DNA from: Marinicella marina
GTDB lineage: Bacteria > Pseudomonadota > Gammaproteobacteria > Xanthomonadales > Marinicellaceae
Assembly: GCF_030065545.1 (NCBI RefSeq)
Contig: NZ_JASJNC010000009.1
Span: 1-64,000, forward strand
Direction: 5' to 3'
Length of the DNA: 64,000 nucleotides
Below the pieces are notes generated by a model, which saw only the letters and a list, made by a program, of their open reading frames with translations, was not told the DNA's origin and ran no database searches. Shown one piece after another: positions 26,558 to 34,243 of this stretch (within the stretch, counting starts at the first letter, position 1; every line of letters begins with the position of its first letter). The position numbers and the translations under genes are program-made.

Positions 26558-26579
26558 ACAGGGGCTTGATTGCCCCTGT
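26558..26579 (-). terminator. Hairpin downstream of the porin gene
   Basis: Stem ACAGGGGC/GCCCCTGT (8 bp), 6-nt loop, 24 nt past the porin stop. On the minus strand only three T occur some 5 nt after the stem, so it is a weak or atypical terminator. Confidence 0.5.
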
Positions 26580-26602
26580 GATTTCACTTTGATTGATGCA
26601 GT

Positions 26603-27943
26603 TTAAAAAGCATACTTGGCGCTGAAGATTAAGCGGTTTAATTCACCATCGGTGCCACTTTCAATTTCACGTTTACCATGCAAATAACCCATGCCCAGTG
26701 TTAACTTGGGTGCTGGTGAATACAACAGGTTAATTTGTGCACTTTGAGATGACTTGGTGACACCACCGCCGGTGTAATCAGCATCGTTATCGATGTCTAT
26801 GCGAGATAAGATGAAGTTTGAGCGCCATTGGTCGCTCCAATGGTGTCGATAAGCCACTGCCACTGCGGTTGAATCAATGGTGTCGAGTGAGCCGTTGTCT
26901 GTAACAACTGCGGCGTTGGCTGTGTTCAATGCCACATAGCGTCCCATGCCTGCACCAGAGGCCACGTTGAATCGAATGTCATCGCGATTGCCGAGCTTGT
27001 ATTTACCAGTCAGACTTAAGCCATAGGCGGCCTCACTGGTGTCATCACCGACGTTATCCAGTTCTAAGTAACGGAACAAGCCGGCCACTGCCAGATGCCC
27101 CCAGCCTGCTTTGTGGGTGTATTTAGCCACAAAGTCAGGTGCGCCGTTGTCGTCAGAGACAATGCGACCACCGCCGCCAAATGGGGTGAGGGTGGTTTCA
27201 GGGTTTTCCAAAGCCAATGACCATGGGCCTTTGCTGTACCTGACCATCGCTTGACGTTCAAATACGATGCCATCAGAGGCGGCCAAAAAGTCAGCAGATT
27301 CAGGTAGTGCGCCAACGTCTTGGAAAGTCGACCAAGTTTGGCCAAACAACCAGTCGTTGTAGGTAATGAATGCGTGCCTGATTCTGGGTTGGTAGGAGTT
27401 ACTGACTCGCTCGTTGCCGCTGGGTGCCAGTAAAAAATCCAACTCAATGAAAGTACCAATGTCATCACCATTGGCTAATTTGTGAGTGGTTTTCAAATTA
27501 AACCTGGTTTCTTTGGCATGAAAATCAAAGTCAGTGCCTTCCCCTTCGCCACCCACTGGAGTGGTGCCTGGGATATAGAAGTCTCGACCCACTGATCCAG
27601 CGGCCAAGTCACCATCACTGTAGGCTGAGAATGATGCGGTGGTTTTGACAAAGCCTCCGAATTTATAAGTGCTTTGAGGTGCTGCTGACTTTGCTTCTGC
27701 CTCAGCAGCTTTCGCTTCCGCCATTTCTTGGGCGGCTTTTTGTGCCTGAGCGGCTTGCATTTTCTCGGCTTTTTGTTCGGCTTGATCTTTTTCAGCCAAC
27801 TCTGCTTTTAAAGACATGAGCATGGTTTCCAAAGCGGTGATTTTGTCTTCTAATCTTTGAAATTCATCGCCTGAAGCGGCTGCATTGCCTGAAAACAAGG
27901 CCGTTGAGATGGCTGCAATCAGTAGTTTCTTTCTGGTTTTCAT
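26603..27943 (-). CDS. DcaP-type trimeric outer-membrane porin
   Basis: A 446-aa outer-membrane channel. The frame extends to 27955, but GGAGG precedes the ATG at 27943 by about 6 nt and MKTRKKLLIAAISTALFSGNAAAS is a clean signal peptide. Residues about 25-65 are a coiled coil (RLEDKITALETMLMSLKAEL) leading to an Ala/Glu/Gln-rich linker, as in DcaP homologues where the N-terminal helix trimerises. The barrel starts near YKFGGFVKTTASFSAYSDG and ends in the typical terminal Phe (FSAKYAF). DcaP-type porins admit small carboxylic acids. A candidate CrbR box 74 bp upstream suggests it serves acetate or related substrate entry, which is inference. Confidence 0.82.
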   Translation of the reverse strand: MKTRKKLLIAAISTALFSGNAAASGDEFQRLEDKITALETMLMSLKAELAEKDQAEQKAEKMQAAQAQKAAQEMAEAKAAEAEAKSAAPQSTYKFGGFVKTTASFSAYSDGDLAAGSVGRDFYIPGTTPVGGEGEGTDFDFHAKETRFNLKTTHKLANGDDIGTFIELDFLLAPSGNERVSNSYQPRIRHAFITYNDWLFGQTWSTFQDVGALPESADFLAASDGIVFERQAMVRYSKGPWSLALENPETTLTPFGGGGRIVSDDNGAPDFVAKYTHKAGWGHLAVAGLFRYLELDNVGDDTSEAAYGLSLTGKYKLGNRDDIRFNVASGAGMGRYVALNTANAAVVTDNGSLDTIDSTAVAVAYRHHWSDQWRSNFILSRIDIDNDADYTGGGVTKSSQSAQINLLYSPAPKLTLGMGYLHGKREIESGTDGELNRLIFSAKYAF

Positions 27944-28016
27944 TAACACCTCCAATATAAATGATGGTGTTATGATATTTAATAAATGGCATACAAGGTA
28001 TTAGCCATTGGTAGAT

Positions 28017-28031
28017 ACGACTAAAGTCTAA
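28017..28031. promoter_or_regulatory. Candidate CrbR-binding box upstream of the porin gene
   Basis: On the minus strand TTAGACTTTAGTCGT, 12 to 13 of 15 positions matching each of the boxes at 16330 and 22973. TATGCC begins 23 nt past it, the same distance as in the two other promoters, although that hexamer is a poor -10. Confidence 0.6.
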
Positions 28032-28046
28032 TAAAGTAAAACAGTG

Positions 28047-28340
28047 TTATTTTTTCATCACCATCACTGCCAAAGAAAAGACGTAAGCAGCCAGTATTTT
28101 TTCATCAAGTAATAAAGTCCTGCCATCTAACATCTGCATGGTGTCAGAGACGGTTTGAATGACCCCGCCCATCAATACCAGCATGGCTGCGGTGTGGGCT
28201 TTTTGTCGATTGATTTCTTTTTCGCCGATTCGATATGTTTTGTTCGATTGTTGTTGCAAGGCCAGTTTGAGACCCGTACCAGCCACAATCAATGACATGA
28301 ACAAGCTCAGGTATTCGCTGTAAAAGGGCAGTGCATCCAT
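28047..28340 (-). CDS. Small two-helix membrane protein, unknown
   Basis: The frame is open to 28550, but that would cover the SdpR gene and its promoter, so the ATG at 28340 (97 aa, MDALPFYSEYLSLFMSLIVA) is preferred. There are two predicted membrane segments: about 8-24 and 52-70, with a third hydrophobic end (ILAAYVFSLAVMVM). The middle has a basic stretch (NKTYRIGEKEINRQKAH). No family is recognised. It is divergent from the SdpR/SdpI operon with a 73-bp shared intergenic region. No SD is apparent. Its stop lies just beyond the porin promoter region. Confidence 0.5.
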   Translation of the reverse strand: MDALPFYSEYLSLFMSLIVAGTGLKLALQQQSNKTYRIGEKEINRQKAHTAAMLVLMGGVIQTVSDTMQMLDGRTLLLDEKILAAYVFSLAVMVMKK

Positions 28341-28378
28341 AGGTGATTGAATTTGAAAATAGGAGATTATAGACCATC

Positions 28379-28407
28379 TTGACAAATAGATAATTAGATG
28401 ATAATCT
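28379..28407 (+). promoter_or_regulatory. Sigma-70 promoter of sdpR with overlapping candidate operator
   Basis: A consensus -35 TTGACA (28379-28384), 17-nt spacer and -10 TAATCT (28402-28407). The predicted start is at or within a base of the ATG at 28414, so the mRNA is leaderless. The imperfect inverted repeat AGATAA ... TAATCT spans the promoter and could be the SdpR autoregulatory operator. Confidence 0.7.
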
Positions 28408-28413
28408 AAATAT

Positions 28414-28707
28414 ATGAATGAGTCTAACCAACAAGCGTCGCTATTTACTGCCATTGCAGATGTGCAGCGACGCAAAATATTGGCCATACTTAAAGAACAG
28501 GAACTGTCAGTGGCAGACATCAAATCACATTTTGATTTCAGTGGCGCCACTTTGTCGCATCATTTAAGTATTCTTAAAAAAGCTGAATTGGTCAGGGTCA
28601 GAAGACAAGGACAACAACGCATTTACACCTTGAATTTAAGTGTGGCTGAGGAGTTGTTGTTGATAATGAAACAATTATTTAACAGAGAAAATGATGAAAT
28701 TGAATAA
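28414..28707 (+). CDS. ArsR-family autorepressor, SdpR type
   Basis: A 97-aa winged-helix repressor. The recognition region is SVADIKSHFDFSGATLSHHLS, followed by the wing VRVRRQGQQRIYTL. No metal-binding Cys is present, matching the SdpR subgroup, which is governed through its membrane partner SdpI rather than by metal. It overlaps the next gene by 17 nt, a translationally coupled sdpR-sdpI pair. The start lies 7 nt from a consensus -10, so translation probably begins on a leaderless mRNA. SdpR represses its own operon in Bacillus subtilis. Confidence 0.88.
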   Translation: MNESNQQASLFTAIADVQRRKILAILKEQELSVADIKSHFDFSGATLSHHLSILKKAELVRVRRQGQQRIYTLNLSVAEELLLIMKQLFNRENDEIE

Positions 28708-29341
28708 ACTTTTTATCTCGGTCGTAACTGTATTGATTGTCACTTGGGTGGTGGCAATTATGTATGAGCCCAAACTACCTGAACAAATTCCAACCCACTG
28801 GAACATCAAAGGTGAGGTGGATGACTACACCAGTAAGCCATGGGGTGTTTATATGTTGCCGTTAATTTCTACAATCACCAATTTATTGTTGTTCTTTCTG
28901 CCTAAAATAGCGCCGAAAGGATTTAAGTTAGAAGCCGCAAAAAAAGTCTATGAAATATTGATCATGGTGATGGCCGTTTTTATGTTGGCTGTGATGGTGT
29001 TGATGTTTGAGGCTGCTTTGAATAATGACATTGACATGAACAAGTGGATATTGGGTGGTGTTGGTTTGTTGTTTGTTATTATTGGAAACTACCTCAGTAA
29101 AGTCCCTAAAAACTTCTTTTTAGGCATCAGAACACCATGGACCTTGGCCTCAGATGAAGTGTGGTTCAAAACCCATAAATTGGGCGCTTGGGCTTTTGTG
29201 ATTTGTGGCTTATTGGTCATGATTGGAGCACTGTTGTCTTGGCCTGTTTGGCTAATGACGGGTTTGTTGATGGCAGCCGGATTCGTACCAGTGATTTATT
29301 CTCTGATTGTTTATAAGAAAATTGAAGGATTTTCAGACTGA
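28691..29341 (+). CDS. SdpI-family membrane protein
   Basis: A 216-aa membrane protein with about six helices. The N-terminal DUF1648 motif is visible as LPEQIPTHWNIKGEVDDYTSK, and the SdpI signature as NYLSKVPKNFFLGIRTPWTL followed by DEVWFKTHKLGAWAFVICG. In B. subtilis, SdpI gives immunity to the SdpC toxin and sequesters SdpR at the membrane. No sdpC-like toxin gene is seen here, so the pair may sense an external membrane-active compound. Two consecutive ATG codons (28691, 28694) are possible starts within the end of sdpR. Confidence 0.88.
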   Translation: MMKLNKLFISVVTVLIVTWVVAIMYEPKLPEQIPTHWNIKGEVDDYTSKPWGVYMLPLISTITNLLLFFLPKIAPKGFKLEAAKKVYEILIMVMAVFMLAVMVLMFEAALNNDIDMNKWILGGVGLLFVIIGNYLSKVPKNFFLGIRTPWTLASDEVWFKTHKLGAWAFVICGLLVMIGALLSWPVWLMTGLLMAAGFVPVIYSLIVYKKIEGFSD

Positions 29342-29509
29342 ATGTTTAACCACCATAAAAATATCTAATCCGTTAAAGGGGTTGCTTCTGGCACTGTTTT
29401 AGCACTGTGCATTTGCTAAAATGTACATCACTGGAGTTAAATGAGGCGTCTTTATGTGTGGAAATATTTTTTTGGACTTTGCCTGTATGGCAGATAACAA
29501 CCTACAACC

Positions 29510-30007
29510 ATGAACATATTTAAGTTGGTTTTAGCATTTTTAAGTACAGCTGCAGTGAGTTTGATACTGTACTATCTGGTTTATAAACAATACGGCACAG
29601 ACTCATTGGATGACACCAAAGATAACAAGGCCTTGAACAAAAAAGTGAAGAACGAGGATTGGTCCATTCAGCATGTTTTGATGTCAAAGTGGATGTCATT
29701 TGGTGGAGGTTTTTATGGCGTGATTGCGGTACTGACCTATGTGGTGGTTGAGTTCAGGGAAATTTATGACTTTTTAACCAGTGAAGGCAGTCTGATTGAA
29801 ACCATCACTTCGATTGGGGTGGGTGATTTGGTGAATCTGTTCGTTAATTCAATCATGAATTTTGTTACAGCCATCGCTTGGCCAGCTTATTGGTTGAATA
29901 AAATAGAGGGCTATTCAGTTTGGGTTTGGTTTGTGGTTGTATACTCGGGGTTTTTGGCCGGACAGTTTTGTGCCAAAAATGTCATCAACCCGTATCAAGA
30001 AGATTAA
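29510..30007 (+). CDS. Predicted membrane protein, unknown
   Basis: 165 aa with about three membrane segments: 5-23 (KLVLAFLSTAAVSLILYYLV), about 68-85 (FYGVIAVLTYVVVEF), and 100-158 as one or two helices (LVNLFVNSIMNFVTAIAWPA, WVWFVVVYSGFLAG). A charged loop (KDNKALNKKVKNEDW) lies between the first two. I recognise no family. Its end overlaps the start of the next gene by 29 nt, so the two are probably cotranslated. There is no convincing SD. Confidence 0.6.
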   Translation: MNIFKLVLAFLSTAAVSLILYYLVYKQYGTDSLDDTKDNKALNKKVKNEDWSIQHVLMSKWMSFGGGFYGVIAVLTYVVVEFREIYDFLTSEGSLIETITSIGVGDLVNLFVNSIMNFVTAIAWPAYWLNKIEGYSVWVWFVVVYSGFLAGQFCAKNVINPYQED

Positions 30008-30806
30008 AACACGCTTTACTTCAGTTTTTTGCCTGCTGTTGTTCGTCCTCAATTGCGTTCATGCCGAAAAACAAAATGCTGTCATGGATGCCGAGACAGC
30101 ACAACCCTTTGAGTTGAATGGTTTTCAGGCAATGATTAACCAAATCAATGGTGTCGTTTATACCGAAAAAACCCATTTTAAAACCAGAAACAAAGACGGA
30201 TCACCAAAATACCTGCATCAGTTGGCTGATGATGTGTATGAAATGACAGTTTCATCGCCGGGCGAGTACAGCCTGACGCTAAAACCTGAAACATGGTTTA
30301 AAATCACCCAGGTCGATGGCAACGCCTTTCAAGTAAAAATCGTTAATTTAATCGACATGTGGGAGCAGCATAAGACGGATGAATTTAACATCACCTGGCA
30401 GGTCGATAAAAATGTCTATTGTGATGACTGTAAAGTCACTCGGATAAAAACCCGAGACGGTAATCAGCCGGGATTGATGCGCCAAACCCAACCTTTTGAA
30501 TTATTGGGTTTTGCGGTGATGATGAAACAATTGTATGGCGTTGAGGCGGTTGAGGACACAGCAAAAAACGAGCGCAAAGCCAACGGAGCCCCAATGTATT
30601 TGCACCAAATTGAGGATGAGGTTTACACCTTAAAAGTCTCTGAACCAGGGAATTATGACTTGATTTTAACGCCTGAAGAATGGTTTGAAATCAATCAGCT
30701 CAAAGGTGATGTGTTCGAAGTAAAAATTATCAACCCCAGTAAAATCAGGTCTGAGGAACATGATGAGTCATTCACGGTTGATTGGCGATTGGAGACAGTC
30801 GACTGA
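29979..30806 (+). CDS. Secreted protein made of two tandem homologous domains, unknown
   Basis: The frame extends to 29931, but the ATG at 29979 starts a signal peptide (RFTSVFCLLLFVLNCVHA) and gives 275 aa. Two domains of about 100 aa are clearly related: residues 42-145 and 171-275 share QPFEL-GF, YLHQ--D-VY, SPG-Y-L-L-PE-WF-I and VKI-N. They are joined by a short Cys-containing linker (VYCDDCKVTR) that may form a CxxC disulfide or metal site. I do not recognise the family. It overlaps the upstream membrane-protein gene by 29 nt, suggesting a membrane/periplasm pair. Confidence 0.65.
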   Translation: MSSTRIKKIKTRFTSVFCLLLFVLNCVHAEKQNAVMDAETAQPFELNGFQAMINQINGVVYTEKTHFKTRNKDGSPKYLHQLADDVYEMTVSSPGEYSLTLKPETWFKITQVDGNAFQVKIVNLIDMWEQHKTDEFNITWQVDKNVYCDDCKVTRIKTRDGNQPGLMRQTQPFELLGFAVMMKQLYGVEAVEDTAKNERKANGAPMYLHQIEDEVYTLKVSEPGNYDLILTPEEWFEINQLKGDVFEVKIINPSKIRSEEHDESFTVDWRLETVD

Positions 30807-30827
30807 TTAGAAATCAATAAGCAGTCT

Positions 30828-30855
30828 TTGGTTGTTGTCGGATGTGGTTTATACT
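30828..30855 (+). promoter_or_regulatory. Candidate promoter of the S9 peptidase gene
   Basis: TTGGTT, 16-nt spacer, TATACT (30850-30855), followed by a leader of roughly 25 nt to the ATG at 30885. Confidence 0.4.
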
Positions 30856-30884
30856 GATGTGTCACCCATTAAGAACAACACACC

Positions 30885-32912
30885 ATGAAATTTATCGCAT
30901 CCTTATTGTTGCTGGTGCTGTTTTCAAACAGCATATTCGCAGAAAAAAACCAACACCTTGAACTGCTTGATGTGTTCAATTTAGAGTACGTCTCAGACCC
31001 GCAAATATCACCCAACGGCAAACAAATCATTTATACCCGCCACTTCAAAGACGTGATGACCGACAAAAATCACAGTAACTTGTGGATCATTGATTTTGAT
31101 GGTAAGAACAACAGGCCGTTGACCACCGGTAATCACAGTGCCCGAGCAGCCAAATGGTCTCATGATGGGAAAAAAATTGTCTACCTTTCTGATCATGCCG
31201 ATGACAAAACCAAGTTGTATGTGATGTGGATGGACTCCAGAGATTCAGCACCCTTGACCAACTCCAAGTACCCACCAGCACAAGTTTCATGGTCTAGGGA
31301 TGATAAGCATTTGGTGTTTACTCAGTTTGTACCCAAAGCCAAAAAATCATTGGTACAAATGCCAACCAAGCCCAAAGGGGCGCAATGGAACAAACCACCT
31401 ATTTATATTGATGACATGAACTACCGTGCTGATGGCCGTGGCTTTCTGCCTGCCGGTAATCGACAAATTTTCAGTTTGCCGATTGATGGTGGTACGCCGC
31501 GTCAGTTGACTGATTCAGCACATAACCACCAAAGCCCCATTTTCTCTGCTGATAAAAAGTCGGTGTTCTTTACTGCTAATTTGCATGAGGATCATGAGTT
31601 TGAACCACTCAATGCTGAAATTTACCGCTTGGACTTGACTGACTTAAGCATCAAAGCCTTAACCAGCCGATTTGGCCCTGATGGCAATGCGCAATTGTCT
31701 CCTGATGGAAAAAAACTGGCTTATGTTGGTTTTGATGATACCTTCCAGGGACACACTGTCAGAAAGCTTTATGTGATGGATGCTGACGGTAATAACCAAA
31801 AACTCATCTCAAGTGAGTTGGATCGTTCGGTGCAGTCCATGGCATGGGCGGCTAACTCAAAAGGGCTGTACGTACAGTATACCGATCGTGGTGATGGTAA
31901 GTTGGCCTTGGTAAAACTCAATGGCTCAATCACTGATGTGGCTGAGAAAATGGGTGGTTTGTCACTGGGACGTCCATACAACGCAGCGGCATTTTCTGTG
32001 GCTGAAAATAACCGCGTGGCTTTCACTTATGGTGGCACGGAACATCCGGCAGACCTGGCTGTTGTTAATAACAAAAAAGTGCGTCGTTTGACCCAAGTGA
32101 ATGCCGATTTGTTTGATCACAAAGCTTTGGGAGAAGTTGAAGAGTTGTGGTGGCAATCATCAATTGACCAACGACAGGTGCAGGGCTGGCTGGTGAAGCC
32201 GCCTCATTTTGATCCCAATAAAAAGTATCCTTTGATCTTAGAAATTCATGGTGGACCCTTTGCCAGTTATGGTTCGGTGTTTTCTGCTGAAGTGCAGCTA
32301 TTTGCTGCAGCTGGTTATGTGGTGCTGTATGCCAATCCACGGGGCAGTACGGGGTATGGTCAGGAATTTGCAAATTTAATTCATCATGATTATCCCAACA
32401 ATGATTACCATGATTTGATGTCTGGGGTGGATAAGGCGATTGAGTCGGGCTATGTGGATGCAGATCAGTTATTTGTTACTGGTGGCAGCGGCGGTGGGGT
32501 ATTGACTGCTTGGATAGTCGGTCACACCGATCGTTTTAAAGCGGCTGTGGTGGCCAAGCCAGTGATTAATTGGATCAGCTTTGTGTTGTATGCGGATAAT
32601 CCGGGTTTTTTCTACAAGTATTGGTTTCCTAATAAGCCATGGGAAGACACTGAAAACTATTTGAAACGCTCGCCCTTGTCATATGTTGGTAATGTCACCA
32701 CGCCCACCATGTTACTCACTGGTGAAGAGGATTTTCGCACACCCATTGCTGAGTCTGAACAGTATTATTCAGCTTTGAAGTTACAGAAAGTGGAATCGGC
32801 CATGGTCAGAATCCCTGGTGCCAGTCACGGCATTGCCAGCCGTCCCAGTAATTTGGTCGCTAAAGTAGCTAGTATTTTGGCCTGGTTTGAAAAATACCGA
32901 ACAGCTGAATAA
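30885..32912 (+). CDS. Secreted S9-family prolyl-oligopeptidase-like peptidase
   Basis: A 675-aa exported serine peptidase of the dipeptidyl-peptidase/acylaminoacyl-peptidase type. The signal peptide is MKFIASLLLLVLFSNSIFAE. Residues about 25-400 form a propeller with TolB-like repeats (ISPNGKQIIYTRH, LSPDGKKLAYVGF). The alpha/beta-hydrolase domain starts near LILEIHGGPFASYG, with nucleophile Ser535 in VTGGSGGGVL (the family form is GxSxGG), Asp616 in GEEDFRTP and His648 in GASHGIA. It most likely trims peptides in the periplasm for nutrition. It is followed by a convergent Nudix gene; the shared region has an inverted repeat at 32924-32961. Confidence 0.92.
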   Translation: MKFIASLLLLVLFSNSIFAEKNQHLELLDVFNLEYVSDPQISPNGKQIIYTRHFKDVMTDKNHSNLWIIDFDGKNNRPLTTGNHSARAAKWSHDGKKIVYLSDHADDKTKLYVMWMDSRDSAPLTNSKYPPAQVSWSRDDKHLVFTQFVPKAKKSLVQMPTKPKGAQWNKPPIYIDDMNYRADGRGFLPAGNRQIFSLPIDGGTPRQLTDSAHNHQSPIFSADKKSVFFTANLHEDHEFEPLNAEIYRLDLTDLSIKALTSRFGPDGNAQLSPDGKKLAYVGFDDTFQGHTVRKLYVMDADGNNQKLISSELDRSVQSMAWAANSKGLYVQYTDRGDGKLALVKLNGSITDVAEKMGGLSLGRPYNAAAFSVAENNRVAFTYGGTEHPADLAVVNNKKVRRLTQVNADLFDHKALGEVEELWWQSSIDQRQVQGWLVKPPHFDPNKKYPLILEIHGGPFASYGSVFSAEVQLFAAAGYVVLYANPRGSTGYGQEFANLIHHDYPNNDYHDLMSGVDKAIESGYVDADQLFVTGGSGGGVLTAWIVGHTDRFKAAVVAKPVINWISFVLYADNPGFFYKYWFPNKPWEDTENYLKRSPLSYVGNVTTPTMLLTGEEDFRTPIAESEQYYSALKLQKVESAMVRIPGASHGIASRPSNLVAKVASILAWFEKYRTAE

Positions 32913-32923
32913 AGGTTTAATGT

Positions 32924-32961
32924 CACACCCCTCAACCCGTTACTATGGGCAAAGGGGTGTG
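32924..32961. repeat. Inverted repeat between convergent genes
   Basis: CACACCCCT and AGGGGTGTG (9 bp) separated by 20 nt. No T run follows on either strand, so a terminator role for the S9 gene is possible but weak. Confidence 0.35.
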
Positions 32962-32996
32962 CATGCTTCATCATCGAATGGCTTTACCAAAACGAA

Positions 32997-33584
32997 TTAT
33001 AGGCCATTTACAATGTGTTCACTCCAATTTTCCATTGCTTCATCTAACGCCTTGATGGCATCCAGCTCAAACAAGCCCAAAACCTTGATTTGATCTTCGT
33101 TGCTGCGCACTTCAGGGCTGGCCAGTTCCCAGCGCTCGACCACGCCAATGTGGACCCGACCGACCGGGTTGCTGTTATCTAATATATAGCCCAAGTGGGT
33201 TTTGCTGATGATTTCTGAAACTATCAGTTCTTCATCAATCTCTCTTTGTGCCGAAGTTTCTATGGTTTTATCCAAATTGATTACGCCTTGTGTGTCATAG
33301 GCCAAATCAAAGGCATCAATGTGGCCACCAAAACCAATGGAGTTGAGGTTGTGTAGGCGGCTTTCACCGCCTTTTTTGGTGCGTTGGTAAACCGCAATTT
33401 TGCCTTGGTATGAAAGGATCACATAGGGAATGATTTGCTTGAAATTCTCGTCCTCCTCAAGGTGGGGGCGAGGGCCAATCCACAGTTGGTTTAAATCAAA
33501 TATTTGTTCATTGGTTTTGATGAATCCGTCACCTTTGATTTTGGTTGAAACCAGTTCGCTGGCGGTGCAAATGATGTGTTGCAT
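32997..33584 (-). CDS. Nudix-domain protein
   Basis: 195 aa. The Nudix box is recognisable as IGFGGHID ... TSAQREIDEELIV (about residues 84-122), with the REIDEEL core of REUxEExGU and a longer than usual insertion between the Gly and RE segments. The preceding VILSYQGKIAVYQRTKKGGE strand and the later VHIGVVERWEL fit the fold. The substrate is not predictable. Nudix hydrolases cleave nucleoside-diphosphate-linked compounds; the enlarged N-terminal half may bind substrate. It stands as a single gene convergent with the peptidase gene. Shadows on the plus strand at 32887-33093 are not genes. Confidence 0.75.
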   Translation of the reverse strand: MQHIICTASELVSTKIKGDGFIKTNEQIFDLNQLWIGPRPHLEEDENFKQIIPYVILSYQGKIAVYQRTKKGGESRLHNLNSIGFGGHIDAFDLAYDTQGVINLDKTIETSAQREIDEELIVSEIISKTHLGYILDNSNPVGRVHIGVVERWELASPEVRSNEDQIKVLGLFELDAIKALDEAMENWSEHIVNGL

Positions 33585-33640
33585 AGTATCCTAAGTCATG
33601 AAAAAGATGAATTCTATCACCCAATGGCAGTGCTGTGCTT

Positions 33641-34243
33641 TTAGTTTGTTTCTTGCATCGACTTGAGGGCGTTGTATTTGACTTGGTAGCGGTTGGTTGT
33701 CTTTATGGTGTGGGCGTTCTTCATCGCCATTTCCATCGCTGTGAGGGCCTGATCAATGCGACCTAATTTAAAATTAGCGGCGGCTATACCGGCATAGGGT
33801 TGGTGCAAATAGTCCGCTTTTTCAATGGCTTTCTCATAAAATCTTATTGATTTTCTTAAGTTGTCAGCGGCCAGTTCTTCATCCGCCAAATCCAGCCACC
33901 TGAAAGGGTCTGGATTGTCATAGCTGGCAATCACCGTGGCCACCTGTTCTGCTTCAGAGTGGCGCCCATTTGTGATGAGTAAGTTGTGGTAGTTGTTAAG
34001 TAATTCTAAATGGTCGCCTTTCAATGACAGGCCATATAGGTAACTGTTTTCAGCCCACTGCTGGTGACCCGTCCGGTGATAAAGTACACCCAGTATGTTC
34101 ACAGCTATGAGGTTGTTTGATTTAATGTTCAAAGCTTCTTTGATGTTGGCATAAGCCGCATCATACTCACCTTTGAGCATGTGTTCCGCGGCTTTGTTAC
34201 TGTAATGCAGCGAATAAAACTCATTGGTTTTTACTTTTCTCAA
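33641..34243 (-). CDS. TPR protein, probably the 3' part of a frameshifted transglutaminase/TPR gene
   Basis: 200 aa of tetratricopeptide repeats: AAEHMLKGEYDAAYANIKEA, AVNILGVLYHRTGHQQWAEN, PYAGIAAANFKLGRIDQALT. The only available start is TTG at 34243, whose bases overlap the TGA of the upstream transglutaminase-like frame. In a recognisable gammaproteobacterial lipoprotein family the transglutaminase-like domain leads directly into such TPRs beginning with an NEFYSLHYSN-type segment, so this is likely the C-terminal domain of the same gene, separated by a one-base loss in a T run (CACTTTGAG). Independent translation by coupling is possible, not proven. Confidence 0.55.
   Translation of the reverse strand: MRKVKTNEFYSLHYSNKAAEHMLKGEYDAAYANIKEALNIKSNNLIAVNILGVLYHRTGHQQWAENSYLYGLSLKGDHLELLNNYHNLLITNGRHSEAEQVATVIASYDNPDPFRWLDLADEELAADNLRKSIRFYEKAIEKADYLHQPYAGIAAANFKLGRIDQALTAMEMAMKNAHTIKTTNRYQVKYNALKSMQETN

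Noticed and set aside
28341-28550. N-terminal extension of the small membrane protein on the minus strand
   Set aside because: Would run antisense through the sdpR promoter and coding start; the first membrane helix begins at the ATG at 28340.
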